Source: Lachnospiraceae bacterium
Lineage (GTDB): Bacteria > Bacillota > Clostridia > Lachnospirales > Lachnospiraceae
Reading direction: 5' to 3'
Assembly (NCBI GenBank): GCA_028689655.1
Contig: JAQVCT010000026.1
Span: forward strand, 1 to 35,053
DNA length: 35,053 nt
Position numbers and translations under genes: made by a program. Below the pieces are notes generated by a model that saw nothing but the letters and a program-made list of their open reading frames with translations, was not told the DNA's origin and searched no databases. Below are positions 15,323 to 24,348 of the stretch, in pieces. The stretch's first letter is position 1; each line of letters begins with the position of its first letter.

Positions 15323-18300
15323 CCAGAATCCTCTCATGACCATTCCAGATATATTGAATTACCGTAATAATCTGAGAATTCAGCGGTCTTAACAGCTCTG
15401 CTATTTTCAGTCCCTTTACCGTATCGTAGCATCCCCACAGTGCCTGGGAATTCATAATATAGTCAAAGTCCAGACTATCCACCAGTTGGAACATACTGCT
15501 GATATTCTTGTCATCTACACCAGCGAATGCTTCATCCAGTGCTATCATTCTTGGATGATCTGTCTTGGACGCCTTTTTATATTGCGCGTTCACTGCTGCA
15601 AATAGAGGTACATACATGGCCATGGCCTTTTCTCCCCCACTGAAACGATTAAAAGCCGCATTACTCAACAGCTTCTTCTCCTCCTGGTTTCGTCTGTATG
15701 ACATCTGGAATTCAAACCATTTCCGATAATCCATGGCGTCCCTCACAAGCTCCATATAATTTATGGCTCCACCTTCCTCAAGGAGTTTTGTTTTCTCCGT
15801 CTTGATCTTACTTCTGAAATGCATCGCCACTCGCCCAATGTCCTCCACGGTGAGTAATTCTCTGTCACGAAGCAATATATGTTCCAGATCATTGGTATTC
15901 AGCTCTTCCTCATTTTCTGCTGATTTTGGTTTCCAGCTCAGGGCAAATGTGAGTCCCATGGATGTATCGATTCCTCTCATAAGTTCAGACATGTCCTGTA
16001 CCCATCTGCGGCTCTCTGCAATTCGATCCGTTAGCTGCTGACTGATGGTCTGGGATAGGATATCTTCAAAAAGTTCTCTATCCTTCTTCTGTATCAACAG
16101 CTCCGTTTCATCAATGGTGTTTCTGATTGTCTGATAAAATTCCTCCAGATAAAGCTTTTTTCCATTCCAGATCGAAACAATTCTGACACGCTTTCTCAGG
16201 GCCTGAATACCATCTTCTTCACCATCAAAGCAATCCTCCAGTGTGGTTCCATACTGGGAAAGATTACTGTTATGCTGCTGATATACGCGATAGAGTGCAT
16301 TGAGGATATCCTGCGGCTCTCGCCCATGGTCACTTTCCCGCAGCATGGAAACAGCCTGCTTTGCACATTCAGGTATGGTCCTGGTCTCTCTTTCCATCAC
16401 CAGACGGAGTGCCAGCTCCTCTTCAAAGTACATGCGCAGAAATGTCTCCTCACCAATTGCCTCCTGTAGCTTTTGCTTTCTTCCCTCTTCGCTTTGCGTC
16501 AAAATAGAAAGTCTTGTCTGGATTTCAATTAATCGATCTCTCACGGATTTCAACTCTTCCGTAATGCGTTTTTCTTCCTGTTTTAATACCGCAATACGGT
16601 CCGCCTTCTCTTTATTCTCTGGTCGGTTCAGATATTCCTCATATTTTTGGACTTCAATTGCAAAAGTCTCTGTCTTTCTTACCCATGTTCTCTTTTCCTG
16701 AAATGCATCCTCCAGCTGATTTTCTTCTTTTTCACTTTGATCCTGTTCCCTGATGAGCTCCAGCTGTAGCGATTCCAATTGCCTGATATGCTCCAATAGC
16801 TCCTGCCAGATCTGTTGATACTCCTCCACCGCGTTTTCTGCTTCCTGATAAGCTTCATAGGTTCTTCCATACGGTAGGTTCTTACAATTCTGTAAAACCG
16901 TCTGGTAACAGCTATTATACTGATTTTCCGCATTTTCCATTAGAGTTCTCTGGGTATTTATCTGCTTTTCCAAATAGTCCAACTCTAACTCATACTTTTT
17001 AGCCAGATCCAGCAACTGGTTTATTTCCTGAAATTTGGGGAAATTCTGGTACTCTTTTTCCAGCACCTTCAAGCGGTCTTCTATCTGCTCTTTCTCTTCC
17101 AGCAGTTGCTTCCCCTTCTGCTGCAAGGCACTTATTTCATCCTGTAAGGCCTGCATCATCTGTTCTTTTTTTCGCTTTCTCGCCAAGGAACCTACAAATG
17201 CTGCCGTCTCTGCAGCCTTTGATTTTCCACGGAGAATTCCCTGTTTGAATTCTCCATGCATACCTATATATATTTCAGAATTGTTCCCAGGCTTTTCCAC
17301 TATGTTGCTGAGGATTCTGGCTGTGGCTTCCCGCAGTTCCACCGGTAGTTCTTTATTTACCTCTAATTTGCGAAACGTGGAGGAACCTGTTTTCTCCACC
17401 GTCAGAATCGTGTCGGTCAGCTTTGGAAACACTTCTCTCACCTTCACCTCCATCTGCTGTGGAATAATAAGTGCATCCAGGATTCCCATCATCTGCAGCT
17501 GCTTCTCCAGTCTGGCGCATTCTTCCTCCGTTAGACTTTCCTCGAACTCAACTGCTTTATAAAATGGAACAGCACTGATTCCAGCTTCCGCCATGGACTT
17601 TCTGGATTCCAGAACCATCTCACTTCGCTCCGGCTCTACCTCTTTCTGTTCCCGGAGCTGCTCCAATTTGTCTAAAGTCTCTGATAACACTTTCCCCTGT
17701 TCTACCCTTGTGTGGGTATTCTCCGACAGTATGCTCTGCAGTATGGCACGATTCTTCTCATAATCTTTACGCAAAATATCCCTGATTTTCTCAGCATCAC
17801 CCGATTGCTCATACTCACGTACCCTTTGCTCTATTTCACATAGCAGATCTTTCTCGGGAATCCATTCCTGATTTTCCTCCGGCATCCGATAGAACTGCTG
17901 AATCAGGGTATCCTGACACTCCAGGACCTGCTTTTGTGATGCATCATATTCCTGTTCCTTTTTCAGCTTTTCCTTCCTGCCTTTTTCATATTGCTCCAGA
18001 AACATATCGTACTCTTTTTTGGCGGCAGTATATTTTTCAATGCTGCTCTTTCCCGTGGCAATCTGCCTTTGATACTCTTTTATTTTAGGGGCAATCTCTT
18101 TGTTTTCACTGCCATGTTCCAATTGTGCGCACTTCAGTGCATCCTTATGTCCTTCCCACTGCAGCAGCTCCTGTACCTCGCACAGTTCCCTTTGTTTCTC
18201 AGAAAAAGCATCTCTGGTGATTTCCAGCGCACCTTGCAATTTTTCTTTCTTCTGATCAAAGGCAAACAGACTGGATTTGTATTCATTTATTTTATCTTCC

Positions 18301-19361
18301 CATTTTTGGCTTTGGGCCTCCGACTCTTCTTTGTCATTTTTTGCTTTTTGCAGCTTCAGTTCCGCTTCTTCCATGTCTGTATCCATCAGACTGGTGAGCT
18401 CTGACTGAACCAGATTCACCTGATCCTCCATGGTATCACGCCGCTGTTGCTTTACGACCTGTTCACTGAGGAATTCCTGTTTTTGCTGTTCCTGCTGCTG
18501 ATACTCACTCTGGAACTTCTCGACCTCCTGCTTTTTCGCAAGGTATGCCTGTCCTTTTCGCGCAAGCATATACTGATTATATCGAATATATTCGTTTCGA
18601 ATAATCTTTACCTCTGAAAATGCCCGTTGCAGCTGTTCCAGATTTTCCTGTATGCCATCCATCTTCTCCATGGCATCCACCATTGCACGCAGATCCTCAT
18701 CTGTCAATGTCTGGAGTGACTCATTCAGAATGTCATATACCTTTGTGGGTTTAAATTCCTTTGAAAGTTTTGGGGCACGCACCTTCACCAGAAGCCTGAT
18801 AAACTGTTCATATTGCTCCGGTCTCAGAAATCCGAACAAATATTTATTTACCATTGCTTTATATTCACCTGGGAGATCTGTAAAGGGCACATCTTCCCCA
18901 AGGACTTTTCGCATAAGCTGTTTGTCGTTGGGAATCTTCGTACTCCCTGTCTCTTTGTAAAAATCAATATCTATTCCCACTCTTCTGCCATCCAGAATCA
19001 CAAATCCCCAAAAGTCCATGGGTTTTCCACGGCGTGCCCTTTGTCCGATGGCAATGGTGCGATACTCACCTGTCTGCTCCTTTTTAAATTCCAGGAAAAG
19101 ATACCCTGTGGCTTCCTCTTTTCCTTCTTCACCCAGAAAGTAATACTCCATCCTGCGGTCACTTGAGCCAAATGGATCAAGCCTGCTGGGTGTCCTGTCT
19201 CCATCCAGAATAAATGGTATAAAACTCTGGGTCGATATTGATTTCCCCGAGCCATTCTGACCCCTTAGCAGTAACTTTCCATCAACGAACTCAAATATTT
19301 CCTCATCATACAGCCAGAAATTCACAAACCCAATTCGATTCATCTGCCAATAATTATTCAT
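15315..19361 (-). CDS. jetC: JetC-like SMC/MukB-type ATPase of a Wadjet type II system (TIGR02680-like)
   Basis: 1348 aa. Walker A GQNGSGKS is at residues 34-41. A very long coiled coil with a central hinge-like region spans about 230-1100. The C-terminal ATPase half has the signature FSGGEKAMAMY and Walker B MIALDEAFAGVDD. This is the architecture of MukB/JetC, the loop-extruding motor of Wadjet, which detects and extrudes circular plasmid DNA. The start ATGAATAA overlaps the jetB stop by 8 nt. It belongs with JetA (kleisin), JetB (KITE) and JetD (nuclease) in the flanking genes. The size and motifs look intact. Confidence 0.93.
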   Translation of the reverse strand: MNNYWQMNRIGFVNFWLYDEEIFEFVDGKLLLRGQNGSGKSISTQSFIPFILDGDRTPSRLDPFGSSDRRMEYYFLGEEGKEEATGYLFLEFKKEQTGEYRTIAIGQRARRGKPMDFWGFVILDGRRVGIDIDFYKETGSTKIPNDKQLMRKVLGEDVPFTDLPGEYKAMVNKYLFGFLRPEQYEQFIRLLVKVRAPKLSKEFKPTKVYDILNESLQTLTDEDLRAMVDAMEKMDGIQENLEQLQRAFSEVKIIRNEYIRYNQYMLARKGQAYLAKKQEVEKFQSEYQQQEQQKQEFLSEQVVKQQRRDTMEDQVNLVQSELTSLMDTDMEEAELKLQKAKNDKEESEAQSQKWEDKINEYKSSLFAFDQKKEKLQGALEITRDAFSEKQRELCEVQELLQWEGHKDALKCAQLEHGSENKEIAPKIKEYQRQIATGKSSIEKYTAAKKEYDMFLEQYEKGRKEKLKKEQEYDASQKQVLECQDTLIQQFYRMPEENQEWIPEKDLLCEIEQRVREYEQSGDAEKIRDILRKDYEKNRAILQSILSENTHTRVEQGKVLSETLDKLEQLREQKEVEPERSEMVLESRKSMAEAGISAVPFYKAVEFEESLTEEECARLEKQLQMMGILDALIIPQQMEVKVREVFPKLTDTILTVEKTGSSTFRKLEVNKELPVELREATARILSNIVEKPGNNSEIYIGMHGEFKQGILRGKSKAAETAAFVGSLARKRKKEQMMQALQDEISALQQKGKQLLEEKEQIEDRLKVLEKEYQNFPKFQEINQLLDLAKKYELELDYLEKQINTQRTLMENAENQYNSCYQTVLQNCKNLPYGRTYEAYQEAENAVEEYQQIWQELLEHIRQLESLQLELIREQDQSEKEENQLEDAFQEKRTWVRKTETFAIEVQKYEEYLNRPENKEKADRIAVLKQEEKRITEELKSVRDRLIEIQTRLSILTQSEEGRKQKLQEAIGEETFLRMYFEEELALRLVMERETRTIPECAKQAVSMLRESDHGREPQDILNALYRVYQQHNSNLSQYGTTLEDCFDGEEDGIQALRKRVRIVSIWNGKKLYLEEFYQTIRNTIDETELLIQKKDRELFEDILSQTISQQLTDRIAESRRWVQDMSELMRGIDTSMGLTFALSWKPKSAENEEELNTNDLEHILLRDRELLTVEDIGRVAMHFRSKIKTEKTKLLEEGGAINYMELVRDAMDYRKWFEFQMSYRRNQEEKKLLSNAAFNRFSGGEKAMAMYVPLFAAVNAQYKKASKTDHPRMIALDEAFAGVDDKNISSMFQLVDSLDFDYIMNSQALWGCYDTVKGLKIAELLRPLNSQIITVIQYIWNGHERILDE

Positions 19362-20490
19362 CTCTTCCTCCCGTAAAATCCGCCGGATAAAACCCTGTCA
19401 TCTTGCCTGCCGCTGGCAGAATACAAACTCGATTTGCCTCCTCCCGAATCATCATCCACGACTGCATATATGCCTTCACGATACTCACCAGTCTATCACG
19501 ATTCATTTCCCGGTATTCCTTGCTCCATGCCACCATCCATCTTTCGTGACAATCCCAGATCAAGTGCTCAAACTGATTCTCTTCCATATAAATACATTCA
19601 TTGTCCTCCACGCTTAATTCCTGTTTCTGCATCCTATCCCGGATTTCCGTGCAAATTAGCAGCACGATTTCCGGCAGCATGGCATCCCGCGGGTGAACCT
19701 TTCCATAGATGTCATCTTCCTCCAGCATCCAGCCTGCCATATTTTTATGCACATCCAGTCTGCCTCCTAGATTTTCCTCCATATATTTCTCAACCCATTG
19801 GCGCTGATTTTTCAAATAAAGAGAATCCGCATCTTCATTATTCTCCCAATACATTGCCGGCGCTACAGCCAGCTGACGATAGACACGATTGATTCGAATA
19901 TGTCCACGGTCCCCTGCCAGTTCCTCCAACTGTACCTTCTCAAAGTCCCTCCATGAAGTATAGGAAGAGATATCCACTGAAAAACTGGTTGCAAAGTACT
20001 TGGAATACCCTGTATTCTCATAGAGCACTTCCTGGCCGGCTTCCTGACCGAACGCTTCACTGCTTCCCTCGTATACACGCAGCATCTGTAGATTTTCCAT
20101 ATATTGCAGTACTCGTACCAGTGATTTTCTCTGGGAAAAAGAGGTCCAGTCAATTTCCATATAAGTTTTCAGCCGGGTCTCCACAAAATCAATTAATTCA
20201 GATAATAAGAACTGTTCCTGCTCTTCTTTATCCTCCAGATACATCAGCACCACACATAAGATACAATAATCCCGCATATCTGAAAATTCCTGGATTCCCA
20301 TAAAACCCTCTGCATGAGCCGGTATCTTTTCCAGTTTCAGCAGATGCTCCGTATGGATCAGTTTCCAGCCCAGCTGTTCTCTCATAAATCTCTGAAATTT
20401 CGGTATATCCCGTTTTACTTTGTAATATATTTCCTTCTCGCTGTCCTTACAAATCCAATATTTTTCTAAAAGTGTCCTTATCTCATTCAT
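19354..20490 (-). CDS. jetB: JetB-like KITE subunit of a Wadjet type II system (TIGR02678-like)
   Basis: 378 aa, mostly helical, no membrane segments. It occupies the jetB position and has the expected length and style of TIGR02678/DUF2398 proteins: winged-helix regions such as WICKDSEKEIYYKVKRDIPK near the N-terminus, and DRGHIRINRVYRQLAVAPAM in the middle. In Wadjet complexes JetB is the MukE/KITE-like protein binding the JetA kleisin. It starts ATGAATGA, overlapping the jetA stop by 8 nt, and ends in an 8-nt overlap with jetC. The assignment rests mainly on gene order plus size. Confidence 0.85.
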   Translation of the reverse strand: MNEIRTLLEKYWICKDSEKEIYYKVKRDIPKFQRFMREQLGWKLIHTEHLLKLEKIPAHAEGFMGIQEFSDMRDYCILCVVLMYLEDKEEQEQFLLSELIDFVETRLKTYMEIDWTSFSQRKSLVRVLQYMENLQMLRVYEGSSEAFGQEAGQEVLYENTGYSKYFATSFSVDISSYTSWRDFEKVQLEELAGDRGHIRINRVYRQLAVAPAMYWENNEDADSLYLKNQRQWVEKYMEENLGGRLDVHKNMAGWMLEEDDIYGKVHPRDAMLPEIVLLICTEIRDRMQKQELSVEDNECIYMEENQFEHLIWDCHERWMVAWSKEYREMNRDRLVSIVKAYMQSWMMIREEANRVCILPAAGKMTGFYPADFTGGRDE

Positions 20491-21958
20491 GTTTAAACTC
20501 CAGTATATAGGCCGGCATGGTAAGATTGCCGTCTGAACATTTTAAGACGCAGTTACCTTCCCCTTGTTTCAGATAAAACTCCTGACCATATTCTGTTCTA
20601 CCCTTTTTTTCTGAGCTGATACTTGCCTGGGCAATCCATTGCAGAAAGATATTTTTTGCAATCTCCGGAACTACCTCGTCTATCCTTGAGAAATCCAGCC
20701 TGTAATCCCTGATGTAGTGTAACGCCAGTTCTTTCTCCTTCTGAATTTTCTGTAAGTACGCATTTTTCTGTAAATACTTTTCAAATGATTTATCCGTAAA
20801 ACCCTGCCTGTCTTTCTTTTCTCTGTATGTCTTTACATGAGGTTTCAAAAGATATTCCTGGGGTAATTCTTTATACAAACTGGTGTTGATGCTATCTGTT
20901 TCACGAGGTGCGTTTACCTTAAAATGGCAGATATTCTGTATTCCGAATACATGTGCCGAAACTCGATGCGCCTCCTCCATATTCTGGCATTGCAGAAATA
21001 ATTCCAGAAACTTTTTATAGTCATCTTTACGACTGATTCCCCAGTTCTGCACCTGCACAATCAGTGCTGCATTCTGAATGATACTGCGGATAATGTCATT
21101 TGTGATCTTTAACACCTTCTGACTCTCGCACTCATGCTCCGCTGTATTGACAAACCAGTTCAGCAAAGAATTCCACTTACCAAATACATTTGCACGTACA
21201 CTTGGCTTCCATTTCCCGTCCATCTCCAGCATGGCATGGGGAATATCCAGTTCACTCTGTACCACCTTTTCCAGCAATTGTTCCTCTATCAGCTTCTGAT
21301 GCTGCTTTAACAGCACTGAGATCCGTCTGGACTCATGCTGAAGCTCCTGTACAAACTCATTGAGATATTGTATGAACTTATCCTTATGTACCACAAATTC
21401 TATGGATTTCATCAATCGATCTGATTTCCCTGAGTAAAAATCCCGCAAGTAGTCCTGATAGTTCTGATTTAAGCGTTTAAAATCCTCCTGAATCAAATTC
21501 CACCATTCATTGATTTCCTTGAGAGATCGATGATTCATAGCCTCTGCATCATTGAGGCTGTTTTCCAGACGAACAAAAAAGTTCGTAGACAGGTTCCCCG
21601 ACTCTAAAAACAAGTTTTCCAGTCGTATTGTCATTCGCTCGATTTCTACTGCGTACTCTGACATGGTATACCGATACTGTTTATTTTTATAATCTGCAAT
21701 GGTATACACCCTTCCGGGATCCTGAAGAGGTGTGAGATTCTTCCATTTTACCAAAGCCTCCAGATCCAGCTTTAACTGATCCATTGTATAGGATATAAAT
21801 TCCGGTTCTCCCCGCAATAGATCCAATACGTCCTCCTTATAAAGCTGAAAATGCATCTTCTCATATTCCAAATAAAATATCCGCATTATTTTACGATATT
21901 GTGGCGAATTCATGGTAGATAGGTAGGATGTCTCCTCAATCGTTCCTAAAGAATGCAT
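20483..21958 (-). CDS. jetA: JetA-like kleisin subunit of a Wadjet type II system (TIGR02677-like)
   Basis: About 491 aa, helical, soluble. The N-terminus YLSTMNSPQYRKIMRIFYLE is typical of TIGR02677/DUF2397 proteins. JetA is the MukF/kleisin-like protein that bridges the SMC heads with JetB. The ATG at 21956-21958 has AAGGGAG 7 nt upstream and is preferred. The frame is open to a TTG at 22012 that follows GGAGG by only 4 nt and would add 18 residues. That GGAGG is better spaced for an out-of-frame 20-codon ORF overlapping the jetA start. First gene of the jet operon, directly after the 79-aa ORF. Confidence 0.87.
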   Translation of the reverse strand: MHSLGTIEETSYLSTMNSPQYRKIMRIFYLEYEKMHFQLYKEDVLDLLRGEPEFISYTMDQLKLDLEALVKWKNLTPLQDPGRVYTIADYKNKQYRYTMSEYAVEIERMTIRLENLFLESGNLSTNFFVRLENSLNDAEAMNHRSLKEINEWWNLIQEDFKRLNQNYQDYLRDFYSGKSDRLMKSIEFVVHKDKFIQYLNEFVQELQHESRRISVLLKQHQKLIEEQLLEKVVQSELDIPHAMLEMDGKWKPSVRANVFGKWNSLLNWFVNTAEHECESQKVLKITNDIIRSIIQNAALIVQVQNWGISRKDDYKKFLELFLQCQNMEEAHRVSAHVFGIQNICHFKVNAPRETDSINTSLYKELPQEYLLKPHVKTYREKKDRQGFTDKSFEKYLQKNAYLQKIQKEKELALHYIRDYRLDFSRIDEVVPEIAKNIFLQWIAQASISSEKKGRTEYGQEFYLKQGEGNCVLKCSDGNLTMPAYILEFKHE

Positions 21959-22012
21959 TGCTTTTCTCCCTTGTAATTTATCTGTGTAATTTGTTGTGCT
22001 TTTTGCATTCAA

Positions 22013-22252
22013 TTATCCTCCAACAAATTCCTGCGACATTCTTGTAAATACTGGTTCTTTTTCAGCAGATGTCTGCCCGGCATACTCTTCTATTATCTTT
22101 TCTAATTTTTCACATTGCTCTTCCGACATAATCTCGGATATTTTCAAGATTATGTCCTGCATCATTTCTCGATCCAGTTCCTTTAGATACTTTATTGTCA
22201 TCGGAATATGTCTTCTCGCTTGACGTTCAGCATACTTCGTTGTAAAATTCAT
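22013..22252 (-). CDS. Hypothetical small protein, 79 aa, leading the jet operon
   Basis: I do not recognise this protein. It is charged and helical (for example ISEIMSEEQCEKLEKIIEEY). It ends immediately before jetA, and its last codons contain the GGAGG that precedes the jetA region. No clear ribosome site precedes its ATG and an in-frame stop lies seven codons upstream, so it could be a remnant of a larger gene or a translated leader for the jet operon. It may be an accessory Wadjet protein, but nothing in the sequence shows that. Confidence 0.5.
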   Translation of the reverse strand: MNFTTKYAERQARRHIPMTIKYLKELDREMMQDIILKISEIMSEEQCEKLEKIIEEYAGQTSAEKEPVFTRMSQEFVGG

Positions 22253-22300
22253 GCTGTAATTGTACCATTTTCACTATCTATTTTCCACCACATTTTTAGC

Positions 22301-22490
22301 CTAAAACAAAAACCTGATGAAGGTATCAACTACTTCCTGTGTCAGTTCTTCCTTTAATTTGGTGCTATGTTTTTAAGACAATCCACTGATTCTTCACATT
22401 GTTGGATTCAATCTTACAAAAGTAATCATTTATCCCTAATACATTAAAATATGGTTCCTCAAGTAACCCAATTTTCCTCTCATCTAACAT
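22301..22490 (-). pseudogene. Small unknown gene broken by a 1-nt frameshift
   Basis: The ATG at 22490 follows GGGGG by 10 nt and opens a 41-codon frame (MLDERKIGLLEEPYFNVLGI at the start, ending in the TAG at 22365). Removing one A from the AAAAA run just before the stop lets the frame continue as HSTKLKEELTQEVVDTFIRF to a stop at 22301, giving about 62 aa. The downstream segment looks like real protein, so this is a frameshifted gene or a sequencing error in a homopolymer. Family unknown. Confidence 0.6.
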
Positions 22491-22528
22491 ATGCTTATTT
22501 CCCCCAAAATAAGTATTTTTTTGTTTTA

Positions 22529-23584
22529 TCAATCCATTCTAACATAATGCGTTTTTCTACCAGAACCAAGACGTTCTATTTTCCCCTCATTTACAAGTTT
22601 CTTTAATGCTGCTTCTACTGATGAGCTTCCAAGGCTTGGACAGGATGCTAATGTATCTTGCTTGGTAAATGTTCCAATCGTACTCATTGCATACTTCTTT
22701 ACAATATTATAGGAAGTACTCTTTGCACCACCATTCCATGCCAAATCAATACGGTTTTCAAATTCACGATAACAAGACAAAACAATTCCCAACATATATT
22801 TAATGAATTCCTTTGGATCATTTGCATCTGCATTCCAATTTTGATCTGTAATTGCTAGTGCATCGTAATATTCGTCTTTGGTATCTGCAATCGCCTTTTC
22901 AATACTGATATACTGTCCTACCATATATCCACTTTTATACAAAAGAAGCAGTGTCAAAAGACGGCTCATTCTTCCGTTTCCATCATTAAATGGGTGAATA
23001 CAAAGGAAATCCAAGACAAAGCATGGAATTAGAATCAGTGGATCTACAACTTCAAGTTGCATTGCCTTTTGATACTCCTCACACAGATTCGCTACTGCAT
23101 CCGGTGTCTCATAAGGCTCTAGCGGTTGAAATATGACTTCTCTTGTTCCATCCGGCATGGTCTTTGCGATCTCATTTGGTGTAGTCTTGAATTTTCCAGC
23201 ATAAGAAAAGGCTGTATGTTTTAACAATTCACCATGCAGCTGCAAAATATAATTTGGATTCACAGAGATATATTCATAATTTTCATGCACAAGATTTAAT
23301 GCATTTCGATAGCCCAAGATTTCTTTTTCATCTCTATTTCTTGGTGTTGTCTTATTTTCTACAAGCTGTTTTAATCTGGCACTGGTGGTAACAATTCCCT
23401 CAATACGGTTCGATGCCTCCGTACTCTGGATCTTTGCAATCTCTACGAGGCGGTCTAGTTCCACAGGTTTTTGGCGTATAAACAGCTCCTGTTTTCCTTT
23501 AAACTCATGGATTTTAGCCACATATGCTAAGATTTCATTATCCCAGGTTCGATGGATCAGCTCACTATAATCAAATTTTTTCAT
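22529..23584 (-). CDS. Fic family protein, class II, with C-terminal winged helix
   Basis: 351 aa. Fic motif HPFNDGNGRMSR at residues 197-208 (catalytic His197), for AMP or other nucleotide transfer to protein hydroxyls. The N-terminal autoinhibitory motif (S/T)xxxE(G/N) is present as S58-N-R-I-E62-G63, which defines class II. The last 60 residues (TFTKQDTLASCPSLGSSSVE ... GKIERLGSGRKTHY) look like a winged-helix DNA-binding domain, as in SoFic-type proteins. The ATG at 23584 has GGGAG 8 nt upstream; the longer frame from a TTG at 23620 is not favoured. The promoter and four operator-like boxes lie directly upstream, so autoregulation is likely. Confidence 0.92.
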   Translation of the reverse strand: MKKFDYSELIHRTWDNEILAYVAKIHEFKGKQELFIRQKPVELDRLVEIAKIQSTEASNRIEGIVTTSARLKQLVENKTTPRNRDEKEILGYRNALNLVHENYEYISVNPNYILQLHGELLKHTAFSYAGKFKTTPNEIAKTMPDGTREVIFQPLEPYETPDAVANLCEEYQKAMQLEVVDPLILIPCFVLDFLCIHPFNDGNGRMSRLLTLLLLYKSGYMVGQYISIEKAIADTKDEYYDALAITDQNWNADANDPKEFIKYMLGIVLSCYREFENRIDLAWNGGAKSTSYNIVKKYAMSTIGTFTKQDTLASCPSLGSSSVEAALKKLVNEGKIERLGSGRKTHYVRMD

Positions 23585-23590
23585 ATAAAA

Positions 23591-23663
23591 ATCTCCCAAC
23601 GGATACTTTCTTTCTCCCAATTATAATATGTTTTTGGGAGAAAAACAATCATATTGGGAGAAA
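23591..23663. promoter_or_regulatory. Array of four TTGGGAGAAA operator-like boxes at the fic promoter
   Basis: Boxes at 23591-23600 (GTTGGGAGAT, minus), 23611-23620 (minus), 23634-23643 (plus) and 23654-23663 (plus). Centre spacings are 20, 23 and 20 bp, about two helical turns. The middle two form an inverted repeat around the -10; the first overlaps the ribosome site. Confidence 0.7.
23620..23648 (-). promoter_or_regulatory. fic promoter
   Basis: Minus strand TTGTTT (23643-23648), 17-nt spacer, TATAAT (23620-23625). The spacer and both flanks contain TTGGGAGAAA boxes. Confidence 0.75.
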
Positions 23664-23808
23664 GAATGCTATTATTTCATTACAAGTCTATTACAGATAC
23701 GTAATCAGTTCCGAGTATTTATCCATGGCAAAGGTCATCTGTAACATCTAAGATGACATCGGAAAACTCCAGATTTGTTTGAAATAAGTCGGAGGATTAT
23801 TCACAAAA

Positions 23809-24090
23809 TCACAAAGCAATTGTAAGTGTAACAGATACCATGTCTCCAACAGTTTTTCCTATTTTTTTCTGAATATCTTTTCTCACCCCAATGATATAAC
23901 AAATGCTGCCGTCTTCATTTTTCACTCCCATGTTCACAATGCTACCGTCATAAAGAACTCCATCAAATGAAGCTTGTACTTTCACCCTGCCTTTTCCAAA
24001 CTCTTTTCTTATATCAATAGGAACTCTAATATATGCACCACCTTTGTCTGGTACTGGTTCTATCCTTGCAATAAACGCTTTCTGAAACAT
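23809..24090 (-). CDS. DUF1905 domain protein, 93 aa
   Basis: The beginning MFQKAFIARIEPVPDKGGAY and the tail QKKIGKTVGDMVSVTLTI match the small beta-barrel DUF1905 family as I remember it; its molecular role is not established. The ATG has GGAGG 10 nt upstream. It is the last gene of the run that starts with the AAA ATPase gene at 26104; the 188 nt between its stop and the fic promoter contain no gene I can support, only a hairpin with arms at 23734-23740 and 23751-23757 and no U-run. Confidence 0.8.
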   Translation of the reverse strand: MFQKAFIARIEPVPDKGGAYIRVPIDIRKEFGKGRVKVQASFDGVLYDGSIVNMGVKNEDGSICYIIGVRKDIQKKIGKTVGDMVSVTLTIAL

Positions 24091-24124
24091 GGATTTTCCG
24101 CCTCCTCAAGTTCAAACACTTTTA

Positions 24125-24322
24125 CTACTCGATTCCATATATTTCATACATGGAAATCATCTTCTGGAATGTAAGTTTATCAGCCATCAGCTGTTTATAA
24201 GTTACACTCTTCACCTTCCCCTGAATTTTAAACTCATCCATTTTATCCGTAGTCGTTTGCAATCTATCAATTACATTTTGATGCATTCTTTCATATGCTG
24301 CTAAACGTTCTTGTTTATCCAT
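24125..24322 (-). CDS. Hypothetical small protein, 65 aa
   Basis: Unrecognised, helical and charged (ERLAAYERMHQNVIDRLQTT at the start, a central KGKVK-like basic turn). The ATG has GGAG 8 nt upstream, which supports a real gene. It sits 26 nt after the tail of the broken TOPRIM gene and 34 nt before the DUF1905 gene, so it is probably in the same transcript. Confidence 0.65.
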   Translation of the reverse strand: MDKQERLAAYERMHQNVIDRLQTTTDKMDEFKIQGKVKSVTYKQLMADKLTFQKMISMYEIYGIE

Positions 24323-24348
24323 ATAATATTCTCCATCTTAACTCTTTT

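Noticed and set aside
23734..23757. Perfect 7-bp hairpin GTCATCT / AGATGAC as a terminator
   Set aside because: No U-run follows on either strand; significance unclear.
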